NCBI GenBank assembly: GCA_963555925.1
Contig: CAUVXJ010000017.1
Location: 49,274-113,273, forward strand
Direction: 5' to 3'
Origin: Protofrankia sp963555925
GTDB lineage: Bacteria; Actinomycetota; Actinomycetes; Frankiales; Frankiaceae
DNA length: 64,000 bases
In this document: piece by piece, positions 51,990 through 60,760 of the stretch
Layout: every line of letters starts with the position of its first letter
Numbering within the stretch: position 1 is the stretch's first letter
Position numbers and translations under genes: made by a program
Notes under the pieces: generated by a model
The model's input: the letters and a program-made list of their open reading frames with translations, nothing else
What the model was told of the DNA's origin: nothing
The model's database searches: none

Positions 51990-53411
51990 TTGCCTGACTT
52001 CCCCTGGGATGCCCTTGCGCCGTTCGCGCACAAGGCCCGCGCACACCCGTACGGCATCGTCGACCTGTCGGTCGGCACGCCGGTGGACCCGACCCCGCTC
52101 GCGGTTCAGCACGCCCTTGCGGCGGCGGCGAACGCCCCTGGCTATCCGGCCACCGCCGGCACGCCTGAGTTGCGGGACGCAGCGGCGGGCTGGCTGGCAC
52201 GCCGGCTCGGAGTGATCATCGAGCCGGCCGCCGTGCTGCCGGTGATCGGGACGAAGGAACTGGTCGCGCAGCTTCCGAGCCAACTCGGGCTCGGGCCGGG
52301 CGACCGGATCTGGATACCGACACCGGCGTACCCGACCTACCAGGTCGGTGCCCTGCTGGCTGGCTGCGAACCGGTGCTCGGTCCGGCGGACGGCGTGGCG
52401 CTGGTCTGGCTGAACACCCCGGCCAACCCGTCGGGCCGGGTGTTGACCGTGGACGAGATGCGGGCGGTCGTGGGCTGGGCCCGAGATCGTGGCATCGTGG
52501 TCGCCAGCGACGAGTGCTATATCGAGCTGGGCTGGGAAGCCCGGCCCGTCTCGGTGCTGCATCCCGATGTCTGCGGCGGCTCCCACGAGGGGCTGCTCGC
52601 CGTTCACTCGTTGTCCAAGCGGTCGAACCTCGCCGGCTACCGCGCCGGCTTCGTCACCGGAGATCCGAGGCTTGTCGCCGGATTGTTGGAGGTACGGCGG
52701 CACTGCGGGTCGATGGTCCCGACGCCGGTTCAGGCGGCCATGACCGCGGCGCTGGCCGACGACATGCACGTTGCCGAGCAGCGGGCGCGCTATGCCAACC
52801 GGCGCGCGGTGCTCGCCGCGGCGTTGGCTGTCGCCGGGTTCACCATCGAACACAGCGAGGCCGGGCTCTATCTGTGGGCGACCCGTGGGGAAGATGCGTG
52901 GGCGACGGTGGACGCCCTGTCAAGCGTGGGTGTGCTTGTCGCGCCCGGAGTGTTCTACGGCGAGGCTGGGCGCCATCACGTACGGATAGCGCTGACCGGG
53001 CCGGACGCTCAGGTCGCCACCGTCCCGGAGCGGATGGCGATGTTGCCACCGCCGCAGCAGGTCCACTCGCCGTCTGCGCAGCCGCCGCCGGTCAATCCAC
53101 CACCTCCGGTCAACCCGCCGTCGCTGCTGTCCGCCGGATACCCCGGCGCCGGATACCCCGGTGGCGGGTACCAGACCGGCGCGCATCCGGTCGCGCCATT
53201 CCCGCAGGCCGGACCGTCGACCGGTGGCCAGCCCACGGCCGGAGGATGGCCGGACACCGCCTACCCGCAGGGAGGCCGGTACCAGGGTGGAGGCCCGGAC
53301 CTCATCGTGGCTCCGGGGACGGCCCCGGCGCCGGCGGTGCCATGGCCGGACGACGACCGCGGTGCCCGCCCCAGCTTTCAGGTCACGACGGAGCCGCCGG
53401 ACATCCGATGA
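51990..53411 (+). CDS. dapC: Succinyldiaminopimelate transaminase with C-terminal extension
   Basis: A PLP aminotransferase (fold type I) of the succinylase DAP/lysine pathway. It converts N-succinyl-2-amino-6-ketopimelate to N-succinyl-DAP. Visible motifs: PDFPWDALAPF, VDLSVGTPVDPTP, NTPANPSGRVL, the PLP lysine in SLSKRSNLAGYRAGF, and HVRIALTGPD. The enzyme ends near residue 355. About 120 more residues are Pro/Gly/Tyr-rich (GYPGAGYPGGGYQ), unusual for DapC. The start is unclear: TTG 51990 fits the homology limit, and no ATG or GTG lies in frame nearby after fdxA. Confidence 0.9.
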   Translation: MPDFPWDALAPFAHKARAHPYGIVDLSVGTPVDPTPLAVQHALAAAANAPGYPATAGTPELRDAAAGWLARRLGVIIEPAAVLPVIGTKELVAQLPSQLGLGPGDRIWIPTPAYPTYQVGALLAGCEPVLGPADGVALVWLNTPANPSGRVLTVDEMRAVVGWARDRGIVVASDECYIELGWEARPVSVLHPDVCGGSHEGLLAVHSLSKRSNLAGYRAGFVTGDPRLVAGLLEVRRHCGSMVPTPVQAAMTAALADDMHVAEQRARYANRRAVLAAALAVAGFTIEHSEAGLYLWATRGEDAWATVDALSSVGVLVAPGVFYGEAGRHHVRIALTGPDAQVATVPERMAMLPPPQQVHSPSAQPPPVNPPPPVNPPSLLSAGYPGAGYPGGGYQTGAHPVAPFPQAGPSTGGQPTAGGWPDTAYPQGGRYQGGGPDLIVAPGTAPAPAVPWPDDDRGARPSFQVTTEPPDIR

Positions 53412-53472
53412 TCCACCGCTTGCCGGAGTCGGTGGGGCACGAGTGGTGCCTCGCCTCGTTAGGGTCGGAACC

Positions 53473-54330
53473 GTGAGTACCTCGGATGAGATCATGGACT
53501 CCGCGATAGACCCGGTCGTCGACCTGTTGTGGGACCGTCCCGACGCCACCGAGGCGCCGGACGGCCGCAGTGTCCACGATGTCGTGGTCGAGGCGATCAA
53601 CCTGTTGGACGCAGGGAAAGCGCGGGTCGCGCACGTCACCGGCGACGGCGACACCGGCGGCGACGTCGTCGTGGACGAGCGGGCCAAACGTGCCATCCTG
53701 CTCGCCTTCCGGGTGCTGGCAATGGTCGAGTCCTGCGCCGGCGACTTCCGGTATCGCGACCGGGTGCCGCTCAAGACGTCCTTCGACGGGGTCCGCGTTG
53801 TGCCGGGCGCGATCGTCCGCTGGGGCGCGCACATCGAACCCGGCGCGATACTGATGCCGAGTTACACCAACATCGGCGGATATGTCGGTGCCGGCACGCT
53901 GGTCGACACCTGGGCGACGGTCGGTTCGTGTGCGCAGATCGGGCGTCGGGTGCACCTGTCCGGCGGGGTCGGCATCGGCGGGGTGCTGGAACCGCCGAAC
54001 GCCAGGCCCGTGGTGGTCGAGGACGACGCGTTCATCGGCAGCCGCTGCATGGTGGTGGAGGGTGCCCGGGTACGCCGTGGGGCCAAGCTCGGCGCGGGTG
54101 CGATCCTGACCGCGTCCACGCACGTGTTCGACGCTGTCACCGGCGAGGAGTATCCCCGTGGGGAGATCCCGGCGCGGGCGGTGGCGGTGGGGTCGAGCCG
54201 GGTGAAGTCGTTTCCCGGTGGGGACTTCGCGATGCCGTGCGTCCTGGTGCTGCGCACGCTGGCCGAAGGCGAGATCCACGACAAGCTCGCGCTCAACGAC
54301 GTCCTGAGGGAGCACGGCGTTGCTCCCTGA
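53473..54330 (+). CDS. dapD: Tetrahydrodipicolinate N-succinyltransferase
   Basis: A 285-residue succinyl-CoA-dependent acyltransferase, the committing step of the succinylase DAP branch. It has left-handed beta-helix hexapeptide repeats (GAHIEPGAILMPSYTNIGGY, VGAGTLVDTWATVGSCAQIG, HLSGGVGIGGVLEPP). GTG 53473 is chosen because homology starts there. It overlaps dapE by 11 nt. Confidence 0.95.
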   Translation: MSTSDEIMDSAIDPVVDLLWDRPDATEAPDGRSVHDVVVEAINLLDAGKARVAHVTGDGDTGGDVVVDERAKRAILLAFRVLAMVESCAGDFRYRDRVPLKTSFDGVRVVPGAIVRWGAHIEPGAILMPSYTNIGGYVGAGTLVDTWATVGSCAQIGRRVHLSGGVGIGGVLEPPNARPVVVEDDAFIGSRCMVVEGARVRRGAKLGAGAILTASTHVFDAVTGEEYPRGEIPARAVAVGSSRVKSFPGGDFAMPCVLVLRTLAEGEIHDKLALNDVLREHGVAP

Positions 54331-55480
54331 GCGATCCCCACTGGCGCACCAGGGACTACGGCCTCCGGGCGCACGGCTGGACCTCACCGTCCCGGCGGCG
54401 GAGCTGACCCGCGCCCTGGTCGACGTCCCGTCCGAGAGCGGATCCGAGGCCGCCCTGGCCGACCTGGTCGAAGAGGCGCTGGCGGACCTCGCCGGACTGC
54501 GGGTGGACCGCGATGGCGACGCCGTCGTCGCCCGCACCGACCTGGGCCGACCGACCCGGGTGCTGCTGGCCGGCCATCTCGACACCGTGCCGATCGCGGA
54601 CAACGTACCGGCCCGAGCCGTGGACGGTCGGCTCTACGGTTGCGGAACGTCCGACATGAAGTCGGGGGTGGCCGTGATGCTGCGGTTGGCCGCCACCCTG
54701 CTCGACGGCATGGTTGACGGCCTGGTCGGCGGCACGGCTGGCGGCCTTGCGCACGACGTCACCTGGGTCTTCTATGACAACGAGGAGGTCGGCGCCGACC
54801 GCAACGGGCTACGCCGGCTTGCCGCGCGCCATCGGGACTGGCTGAACGCCGATCTCGCGGTGCTCCTGGAGCCGACATCGGGGGAGATCGAGGCGGGCTG
54901 TCAGGGCACCCTGCGGGTCGTGGCCACGCTGCGTGGACGTCGGGCGCACTCGGCGCGGGCGTGGCTCGGTGACAACGCGATCCATCGTGCCGCGCCGCTG
55001 CTGGAGCGCCTCGCCGCCTACCGGCCGCGGACGGTGACGATCGACGGCTGTACGTATCGCGAGGGCCTCAACGCCGTGCGGGTCGGCGGCGGAGTCGCCG
55101 GCAACGTCATCCCGGACGCCTGTGCGGTCACGGTTAACTATCGATTCGCTCCGGACCGTGATGTCCCCCAGGCGTTCGAGCATGTCCGCGACGTCCTCGA
55201 CGGCTTCGCCCTTGAGCTGACCGACAGTGCTGCCGGCGCGCCACCCGGGCTCACCGCGCCGGCCGTGCGCGCGTTCGTGGCGGCCGCGGGGCGCGTGCCC
55301 GTGGCCAAATACGGCTGGACGGACGTGGCCCGTTTCGCCGCGCTCGGCATCCCCGCTCTCAACTTCGGCCCCGGTGATCCCAACCTTGCCCACACCCGCG
55401 ACGAATACGTGGAGGCCGAACGGATCGGCGCGGCCGAGGACGTCCTGCGGCGCTACCTCACGACGCAAGAGCCGGATTAG
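54320..55480 (+). CDS. dapE: Succinyl-diaminopimelate desuccinylase
   Basis: A 386-residue M20-family dizinc amidase that releases LL-DAP and succinate. Metal-site motifs are LLAGHLDTVP, CGTSDMKSG and FYDNEEVGADRNGL, then LEPTSG and the dimerisation domain. The TTG start at 54320 lies inside dapD (11-nt overlap), so dapD and dapE are coupled. The stop codon lies inside a 9-bp tandem repeat. Confidence 0.94.
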   Translation: MLPERSPLAHQGLRPPGARLDLTVPAAELTRALVDVPSESGSEAALADLVEEALADLAGLRVDRDGDAVVARTDLGRPTRVLLAGHLDTVPIADNVPARAVDGRLYGCGTSDMKSGVAVMLRLAATLLDGMVDGLVGGTAGGLAHDVTWVFYDNEEVGADRNGLRRLAARHRDWLNADLAVLLEPTSGEIEAGCQGTLRVVATLRGRRAHSARAWLGDNAIHRAAPLLERLAAYRPRTVTIDGCTYREGLNAVRVGGGVAGNVIPDACAVTVNYRFAPDRDVPQAFEHVRDVLDGFALELTDSAAGAPPGLTAPAVRAFVAAAGRVPVAKYGWTDVARFAALGIPALNFGPGDPNLAHTRDEYVEAERIGAAEDVLRRYLTTQEPD

Positions 55481-55506
55481 CCGGATCAGCCGGATCAGCC
55501 GGATCA
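55471..55506. repeat. 9-bp tandem repeat at dapE 3' end
   Basis: Four tandem GCCGGATYA-type units (GCCGGATTA then three GCCGGATCA). The first overlaps the dapE stop codon. Confidence 0.85.
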
Positions 55507-55613
55507 GCACATGCCGGGATGGCTGCTGACCTGCCCGGGATGTTTCGGATAACGCTCGCCGAACTCCTCCGCCGGTTACCCGAATGTGATCTTGAATGTA
55601 ACGCTGGAACGTT

Positions 55614-56522
55614 ATGTTACGGCTCGTGAGTACGCCCACCGACCCGGCCCAGCCAGACGTTCCTCCGGTCCCCGGCGCTGCCGGTCCCGGTCCCGGTCCA
55701 GGCAGGGACCGGCCGGCCCGGACCCGCCGACCCCCGGAGAGGCAACGCGGGCCCATCACCGTCCGCCGGGGGCTGGTCGAGGCGTCAACGACCGACCAGC
55801 ATTTGCTGGACACCCGCGGTCCGACCGACTGGGTCCACGCCGACCCGTGGCGGGTGCTGCGGATCCAGAGTGAGTTCGTCGAGGGGTTCGGGCTGCTCGC
55901 GGAGTTGCCCCGAGCGGTGACGGTCTTCGGCTCGGCCCGTGTTTCCGTGGACGACCCCGACTACGCCCTGGGCGAACGGCTCGGTGCCGCGCTCGTCCGG
56001 GCCGGCTATGCGGTGATCACCGGTGGCGGTCCGGGGGCGATGGAAGCTGTCAACCGGGGCGCGCAGGAAGCCGGTGGTCTGTCTGTCGGCCTCGGTATCG
56101 AGCTCCCGTTCGAACAACGCCTCAACGACTGGGTCGATCTCGGGGTGACCTTCCGGTACTTCTTCGTCCGCAAGACCATGTTCGTCAAGTACGCCGAGGC
56201 ATTTGTGATCATGCCTGGCGGGCTCGGCACGCTGGATGAGCTGTTCGAGGCCCTCACGCTCGTCCAGACCCGTCGGGTGACCCGTTTTCCGGTGGTGCTC
56301 ATCGGGTCGCGGTACTGGGGGGGTCTGCTGGACTGGCTGCGTACCACCGTCGCGGGCGCCGGGCGCATCCTGTTGTCAGATCTTGATCTTGTTACCCTCA
56401 CCGATGACGTGGACGAGGCTGTCCGCATCATCGTCGACAGTCACCGTCCGGGCGGCGGCGGTGCCAGCGGTACCAGCCAGTCGGGACCGGATACCGGTTG
56501 GCCGGCCGGCGAGCCCGCGTGA
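55614..56522 (+). CDS. LOG family (TIGR00730) Rossmann-fold protein
   Basis: A 302-residue protein with a Pro/Arg-rich N-terminal tail (about 1-75) and then a LOG/lysine-decarboxylase-like fold: TVFGSARVS, VITGGGPGAMEAVNRGA and the hallmark PGGLGTLDELFEALT. The family includes cytokinin-activating phosphoribohydrolases and nucleotide-processing enzymes. Either ATG 55614 or GTG 55626 may be the start. The stop overlaps the next LOG gene as GTGA. Confidence 0.9.
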   Translation: MLRLVSTPTDPAQPDVPPVPGAAGPGPGPGRDRPARTRRPPERQRGPITVRRGLVEASTTDQHLLDTRGPTDWVHADPWRVLRIQSEFVEGFGLLAELPRAVTVFGSARVSVDDPDYALGERLGAALVRAGYAVITGGGPGAMEAVNRGAQEAGGLSVGLGIELPFEQRLNDWVDLGVTFRYFFVRKTMFVKYAEAFVIMPGGLGTLDELFEALTLVQTRRVTRFPVVLIGSRYWGGLLDWLRTTVAGAGRILLSDLDLVTLTDDVDEAVRIIVDSHRPGGGGASGTSQSGPDTGWPAGEPA

Positions 56523-57484
56523 ACATCTGCGTCTACTGCTCGTCGTCCGAGGCGATCGATCCCTCCTACATCGAGCTCGCCGCCGACGTCGGCACCGCGC
56601 TCGCCCGCCGCGGCCACGGCCTTGTCTCGGGCGCCGGCTCGATCTCGTGCATGGGCGCGGTCGCCCGCGCAGCGCGTGCCGGTGGTGCCTACACCGTGGG
56701 GGTGATCCCGCGGGCGCTGGCGGCGCTGGAGGTCACCGACGACGATGCGGACGAACTGATCGTCACCACGACGATGCGGGAGCGCNNNNNNNNNNNNNNN
56801 NNNNNNNNNNNNNNNNNNNNNNNNNNNNNNNNNNNNNNNNNNNNNNNNNNNNNNNNNNNNNNNNNNNNNNNNNNNNNNNNNNNNNNNNNNNNNNNNNNNN
56901 NNNNNNNNNNNNNNNNNNNNNNNNNNNNNNNNNNNNNNNNNNNNNNNNNNNNNNNNNNNNNNNNNNNNNNNNNNNNNNNNNNNNNNNNNNNNNNNNNNNN
57001 NNNNNNNNNNNNNNNNNNNNNNNNNNNNNNNNNNNNNNNNNNNNNNNNNNNNNNNNNNNNNNNNNNNNNNNNNNNNNNNNNNNNNNNNNNNNNNNNNNNN
57101 NNNNNNNNNNNNNNNNNNNNNNNNNNNNNNNNNNNNNNNNNNNNNNNNNNNNNNNNNNNNNNNNNNNNNNNNNNNNNNNNNNNNNNNNNNNNNNNNGCGC
57201 TCCCCGGCGGCCTTGGCACCCTCGAGGAGTTGTTGGAGGTCTGGGTCGCGCGCTCCCTCGGGATGCACGCCAAGCCGGTCGTCGTCCTCGACCCCTCGGG
57301 CCTGTTCACCCACCTTCGGGCACAGGTGGCGGAGCTGGTTCGGCGGGGTTTCGTCCGACCGGCGGCCCGAGACGCGCTGGGCTGGGCGGACACGGTCGCG
57401 GCCGCGTTGGACCTGCTTGAGGCCGGGGTACGGCGGCCGGGCGGTATCGGTCCGAGCGCCGCCGAACAGCTCGAGGGGGAGTAG
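56519..57484 (+). CDS. Second LOG family (TIGR00730) protein, interrupted by N run
   Basis: The N-terminal part (about 89 residues: NICVYCSSSEAIDPSYIELA, GLVSGAGSISCMGAVARAA) and the C-terminal part (LPGGLGTLEELLEVWVARSL) are both clearly the short LOG type (about 180-190 residues). The 411-base N run lies between TTMRER and the PGGLGT motif. In this family only about a dozen or so residues separate these, so the true gap is probably far shorter than 411 bases unless an insertion is hidden. GTG 56519 overlaps the upstream stop. Confidence 0.88.
   Translation: MNICVYCSSSEAIDPSYIELAADVGTALARRGHGLVSGAGSISCMGAVARAARAGGAYTVGVIPRALAALEVTDDDADELIVTTTMRERXXXXXXXXXXXXXXXXXXXXXXXXXXXXXXXXXXXXXXXXXXXXXXXXXXXXXXXXXXXXXXXXXXXXXXXXXXXXXXXXXXXXXXXXXXXXXXXXXXXXXXXXXXXXXXXXXXXXXXXXXXXXXXXXXXXXXXXXXALPGGLGTLEELLEVWVARSLGMHAKPVVVLDPSGLFTHLRAQVAELVRRGFVRPAARDALGWADTVAAALDLLEAGVRRPGGIGPSAAEQLEGE
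56786..57196. other. Assembly gap (411 N)
   Basis: A run of 411 undetermined bases inside the second LOG gene. Its length is divisible by three, so the frame happens to be kept, but the protein family predicts only a few tens of bases here. Confidence 0.98.
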
Positions 57485-57498
57485 TCGGTGTGCCCGGG

Positions 57499-58473
57499 TC
57501 AGGCCAGTCCCCGGCGGGCGACAGCGAGATCCCGGGTACCGCGGATAGTCGCCACCATGTCCAGCACCTTGCGGGTCGCGGCGACCTGGTGGGCACGGAA
57601 GATCCTGGCACCGAGCCAGGCGCTGATCGCGGTTGCGGCGAGGGTCCCCTCAAGACGCTCGGTGACCGCCACATCGAGGGCCTCGCCGATGAAGTCCTTG
57701 TTCGACAGCGCGACGAGCACCGGCCATCCGGTTGCGGCGAGTTCGGGCAGCCGACGCGTCGCCGCCAGGGAATGCCGGCTGTTCTTGCCGAAGTCGTGGC
57801 CGGGATCGACGATGACGCCGTCCGGGCGCACTCCCAGCGCCACCGCGCGTTTCGCGAGCCCGGTCGTGGTGGCGATGATGTCGGCGACCACGTCGTCGTA
57901 GGCGATTCGGTGTGGGCGGGTGCGGGGCGGCAGGTGCCCGGCGTGGGTGCAGACCAGGCCCAAGCCATGCTCGGCGGCAACCTCGGCCAGGTGCGGGTCG
58001 GTGCCACCCCAGGCGTCGTTGAGCAGGTCGGCGCCTTCCCCCGCCACCACCGTGGCGACCTCGGCCCGCCAGGTGTCCACACTGATCGCGATGGCGGGGT
58101 GTTTCGATCGGACCAGCGCGACGAATCCGCCGATGCGCCGTAGCTCCTCGCCCGTATCGACGTCAGCGCCCGGCGCCGCCTTCACTCCGCCGATGTCGAT
58201 GATCTGGGCGCCGTCGGCGACGGCACGGTCCACAGCGGCCAGTGCCTCCCTCTCGCCGTAGGTCGCGCCCCGATCGAAGAACGAGTCGGGTGTCCTGTTG
58301 ATGATCGCCATGATGACCAGGTCGGACGGACCGAAGGTCGAGGCGCCGAGCCGGAGGTCAGCGGCGGCAACCGCATCCGCGATGTGCGCTGGGCCCACGG
58401 TCTGCTCCGTGCCTGCGGTGTGCTCGGCGCCCGCCGGATCAGCGGCGTGGGGCGTGTCGGCGTCCGTACTCAT
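57499..58473 (-). CDS. folP: Dihydropteroate synthase-like protein
   Basis: A 324-residue DHPS-family TIM barrel of the folate pathway. Family motifs are IMAIINRTPDSFFDRG, IDIGGVKAAPGADV, ISVDTWRAEVA, LLNDAWGG, IVDPGHDFGKN and VLVALSNKDF. The order and the WGG/HDFGKN variants match the actinobacterial second DHPS (FolP2-like), whose folate activity is uncertain. The ATG at 58473 follows a long low-complexity segment. It is convergent with the LOG gene. Confidence 0.92.
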   Translation of the reverse strand: MSTDADTPHAADPAGAEHTAGTEQTVGPAHIADAVAAADLRLGASTFGPSDLVIMAIINRTPDSFFDRGATYGEREALAAVDRAVADGAQIIDIGGVKAAPGADVDTGEELRRIGGFVALVRSKHPAIAISVDTWRAEVATVVAGEGADLLNDAWGGTDPHLAEVAAEHGLGLVCTHAGHLPPRTRPHRIAYDDVVADIIATTTGLAKRAVALGVRPDGVIVDPGHDFGKNSRHSLAATRRLPELAATGWPVLVALSNKDFIGEALDVAVTERLEGTLAATAISAWLGARIFRAHQVAATRKVLDMVATIRGTRDLAVARRGLA

Positions 58474-58560
58474 CGAAAGGGAGTTTAGAGCGCCCAGAGT
58501 GTCCCGCCGGGCCTCGCGCCGGGCGAAACCACAGCCGCGATCAGGCTGGCGGGGTGGCAG

Positions 58561-59040
58561 GTGCGGCGTAACGTTTCGGTACGTGCCACGATCGTGAGTG
58601 TGTTGCTCGCTGTCGAGATAGTGGTTGTCGCCGCCATCGTCTTCGCCGTCGCCGCCCTCGCGGTCGGAAGATTCGACCGGTTGTCGCCGGCTCCGCCGGA
58701 TGCGGCTGGCCACGGTCTGCCTGCACCGGCCGTGTCTGCGGCTGACGTGAACGGTGTCCGGTTTGATATGGCGTTTCGGGGTTACCGGATGGCCGAGGTC
58801 GACGCGGTACTCGCGCGGCTCGCGGACGAGATCGCCTGGCGGGACGCTGAGCTGGCGCGGCGGGACGAGGAGATGGTCAGGCTCGCATCCTTCGCACATT
58901 TCGATCATCAGTCTCAGGGTCGGCGGAGTGCGGATCGCGACGACTGGGCTGGCCACGCCGACGCTGTCAGCCAGACGACTCCACCGGTGCCTGCGACGCT
59001 GCCGACTCGGGCAGAGCTGCCGGCCCCACCGTCGGCGTGA
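58561..59040 (+). CDS. DivIVA-domain membrane protein
   Basis: A 159-residue protein with an N-terminal membrane helix (VLLAVEIVVVAAIVFAVAAL) and a short DivIVA-like segment (VRFDMAFRGYRMAEVDAVLA, then a coiled coil to about 110). A disordered Pro/Thr tail ends it. DivIVA-like segments recognise curved or growing membrane. In mycobacteria a similar gene lies in the same sigE-proximal region. A clean terminator follows. Confidence 0.87.
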   Translation: MRRNVSVRATIVSVLLAVEIVVVAAIVFAVAALAVGRFDRLSPAPPDAAGHGLPAPAVSAADVNGVRFDMAFRGYRMAEVDAVLARLADEIAWRDAELARRDEEMVRLASFAHFDHQSQGRRSADRDDWAGHADAVSQTTPPVPATLPTRAELPAPPSA

Positions 59041-59073
59041 CCGGCATCCGGGAGATGCCGGACGGTCTTTGGA

Positions 59074-59121
59074 AACGATGTGAATCTGGTGTTGTGGCAG
59101 GAGCATCAGATTCACATCGTT
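59074..59121 (+). terminator. Terminator of DivIVA-like gene
   Basis: A perfect 15-bp stem (AACGATGTGAATCTG / CAGATTCACATCGTT) with an 18-nt loop starts 33 bp after the stop codon. It directly abuts palindromic repeat B. Confidence 0.75.
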
Positions 59122-59122
59122 A

Positions 59123-59338
59123 AGAGCGCCCGGCAATAGGGGCGTGGATCAGGGAGCGGGGCTGGGGTGCGTGTATCGCGAGATGCGAGGAGGGAGGAGG
59201 GAGGAGGGAGGCACCCTGGTTGTGGGTGTCGAGCGACGAGCCGGGGTACCCGTGCATCGCGAAGCGATGGCCGGGGAGCGATGAGGTGAGGTGTGTGCCC
59301 CAGCCCCGCGAGGCCGCGTCCCTGTTGCCGGGCGCTCC
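59123..59338. repeat. Palindromic repeat family, full copy (B)
   Basis: A 216-bp element with about 50-bp imperfect terminal inverted repeats. The left end GAGCGCCCGGCAATAGGG and the right end complement each other, including the GGGGCTGGGG arms. Inside are a GGAGGGA tandem (about 59187-59213) and the shared core GTACCCGTGCATCGCGAAGC. It contains no gene and lies between the DivIVA-like and SRPBCC genes. Confidence 0.85.
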
Positions 59339-59367
59339 AAGCCGGCGAACCACTATGGGGGATCTTC

Positions 59368-59874
59368 ATGTTGAGCGTCAGTCTGTTCCGGAGGCACCAC
59401 CGCCCGGCAGCCGCCGCGGTGAACCGGCGCAAGCCCGGCACGCTTGTCGCGGCCGTCGAGGTGGACGCCGAACCGGACGCCGTGTTCGCGGCACTGACGG
59501 ATTGGGAGCGTCAGAGCGAGTGGCTGCTGGCGACGACGGTGGTCCGTTGCCGTCAGGGTGGGATCGGTGTCGGCGGATGCATCGTCGCCCGCACCGGGAT
59601 CGGTCCGTTGGCGATCGTCGACACGATGGAGATTGTCGAGTGGGAGCCGCCGTACCGCTGCCTGGTTCGCCATACCGGCCGGGTGGTGCGGGGAGGCGGA
59701 GCCTTCGTGGTGGTGCCGGTGCGCGCCGGGCGGTCGAGGCTTGTCTGGTCCGAAGAGTTGGACCTGCCGCTGGGGTGGTTCGGTCGCGCCGGGTTCGAGC
59801 TGCTGCGGCCGCTGCTCGCGGCTGCGTGGCGGGTGTCGTTGCGCCGCTTCGCCCGGGAAATGACGTCCAGCTGA
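59368..59874 (+). CDS. SRPBCC family (polyketide cyclase/START-like) protein
   Basis: A 168-residue START/Bet v1-fold protein: VAAVEVDAEPDAVFAALTDW, WLLATTVVRC, IVDTMEIVEWEPPYRCLVRH and a hydrophobic C-terminal helix. It probably binds a small hydrophobic ligand. ATG 59368 has GGGGGA six bases upstream. The position next to DUF3117 and near sigE is conserved in actinobacteria. Confidence 0.88.
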   Translation: MLSVSLFRRHHRPAAAAVNRRKPGTLVAAVEVDAEPDAVFAALTDWERQSEWLLATTVVRCRQGGIGVGGCIVARTGIGPLAIVDTMEIVEWEPPYRCLVRHTGRVVRGGGAFVVVPVRAGRSRLVWSEELDLPLGWFGRAGFELLRPLLAAAWRVSLRRFAREMTSS

Positions 59875-60104
59875 TGTCCGGCTGACTTCAGGCGCACGTC
59901 GAGGCCGGACCGCCGTGACGTCCTGACCATGGCTATTGGTCCGGATCGTGTCCGTGTTGGCCATCTGGAGGCTTATCGGGCGGTTCGCGAGTCCGTCAAG
60001 CTGTGTCTGTTGTGGCGCTGCGGGGTGACGTGTTTCGGTTCCCGGCCTGTTCTCCGGGATAATCGCCGGTGGTAGCAGGTCCGACGGCAGGAAGAGGTGC
60101 ACCG

Positions 60105-60272
60105 ATGGCGGCCATGAAGCCGCGGACGGGTGACGGTCCGCTCGAGGTCACCAAGGAGGGACGCAGCATTATCATGCGCGTTCCGCTCGAAGGGGGTGGC
60201 CGTCTCGTGGTGGAACTGTTGCCTGACGAGGCGAAGGACCTCGGGGACGCGCTGAAGTCGGCTGCCGGCTAG
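60105..60272 (+). CDS. DUF3117 small protein
   Basis: A 55-residue protein beginning MAAMKPRTGDGPLEVTKEGR, the exact family start and length. ATG 60105 has CAGGAAGAGG upstream; an earlier in-frame start would add an unrelated tail. It is highly conserved in actinobacteria near sigE (Rv1211 in M. tuberculosis). The function is unknown. Confidence 0.93.
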   Translation: MAAMKPRTGDGPLEVTKEGRSIIMRVPLEGGGRLVVELLPDEAKDLGDALKSAAG

Positions 60273-60284
60273 GCCCTAGGCCCT

Positions 60285-60449
60285 AGAGCGCCCGGCAATA
60301 GGGACGTGGATCAGGGAGCGGGGCTGGGGCACGTAGATCGCGAGGCGGAGGAGGGAGGCACCGGAGGTGTCGGGTGTCGACCGACGACAACGACGCGAGG
60401 TGCGTGCCCCAGCCCCACGACGCCGCGTCCCCTATTGCCGGTCGTTCTT
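60285..60449. repeat. Palindromic repeat family, full copy (C)
   Basis: A 165-bp element with long imperfect inverted arms. The left GAGCGCCCGGCAATAGGGAC and GGGGCTGGGGCACG pair with the right GTGCCCCAGCCCC and CCTATTGCCGG. It shares ends with copy B, but its centre lacks the GTACCCGTGCATCG core. It starts 13 bp after the DUF3117 stop. Confidence 0.85.
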
Positions 60450-60452
60450 AAG

Positions 60453-60760
60453 CAGGTGGCCGGCGTGTTCGACGTTCCGGTGGATTCCGGGCGGGCCGCC
60501 CTCCGCCCACCGACCGTGACGCGGTGGGCCGGTACGCCGTCGCAGGTCGGTGTGCCGGCCCGGGTTCTGCTGACGTCAACTCCTGCTGGGGCGTAGCCAC
60601 CGTCGAGGCGCTCACCGCCAACGCAGAGGGTTGTCTGGTGCTCGCTGACGGGCTTGTCTACGCGGCCACTGCCGCGCCGACGGCCGGCACGTTCTCCTCT
60701 GACGACACACGCGGGTACCAGGGGCCTTCTGCGCGCGGTCCAGACGGCCGGTGAAGGACT
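60453..60760. other. Intergenic region, no gene recognised
   Basis: No supported gene. Short frames give Ala/Thr-rich products with no family resemblance. It may hold remnants of a lost gene. Confidence 0.35.

Noticed and set aside
59187..59213. GGAGGGA tandem as a CRISPR or minisatellite
   Set aside because: Too short and simple. It is part of palindromic repeat B. No CRISPR-like repeat-spacer pattern exists in the window.
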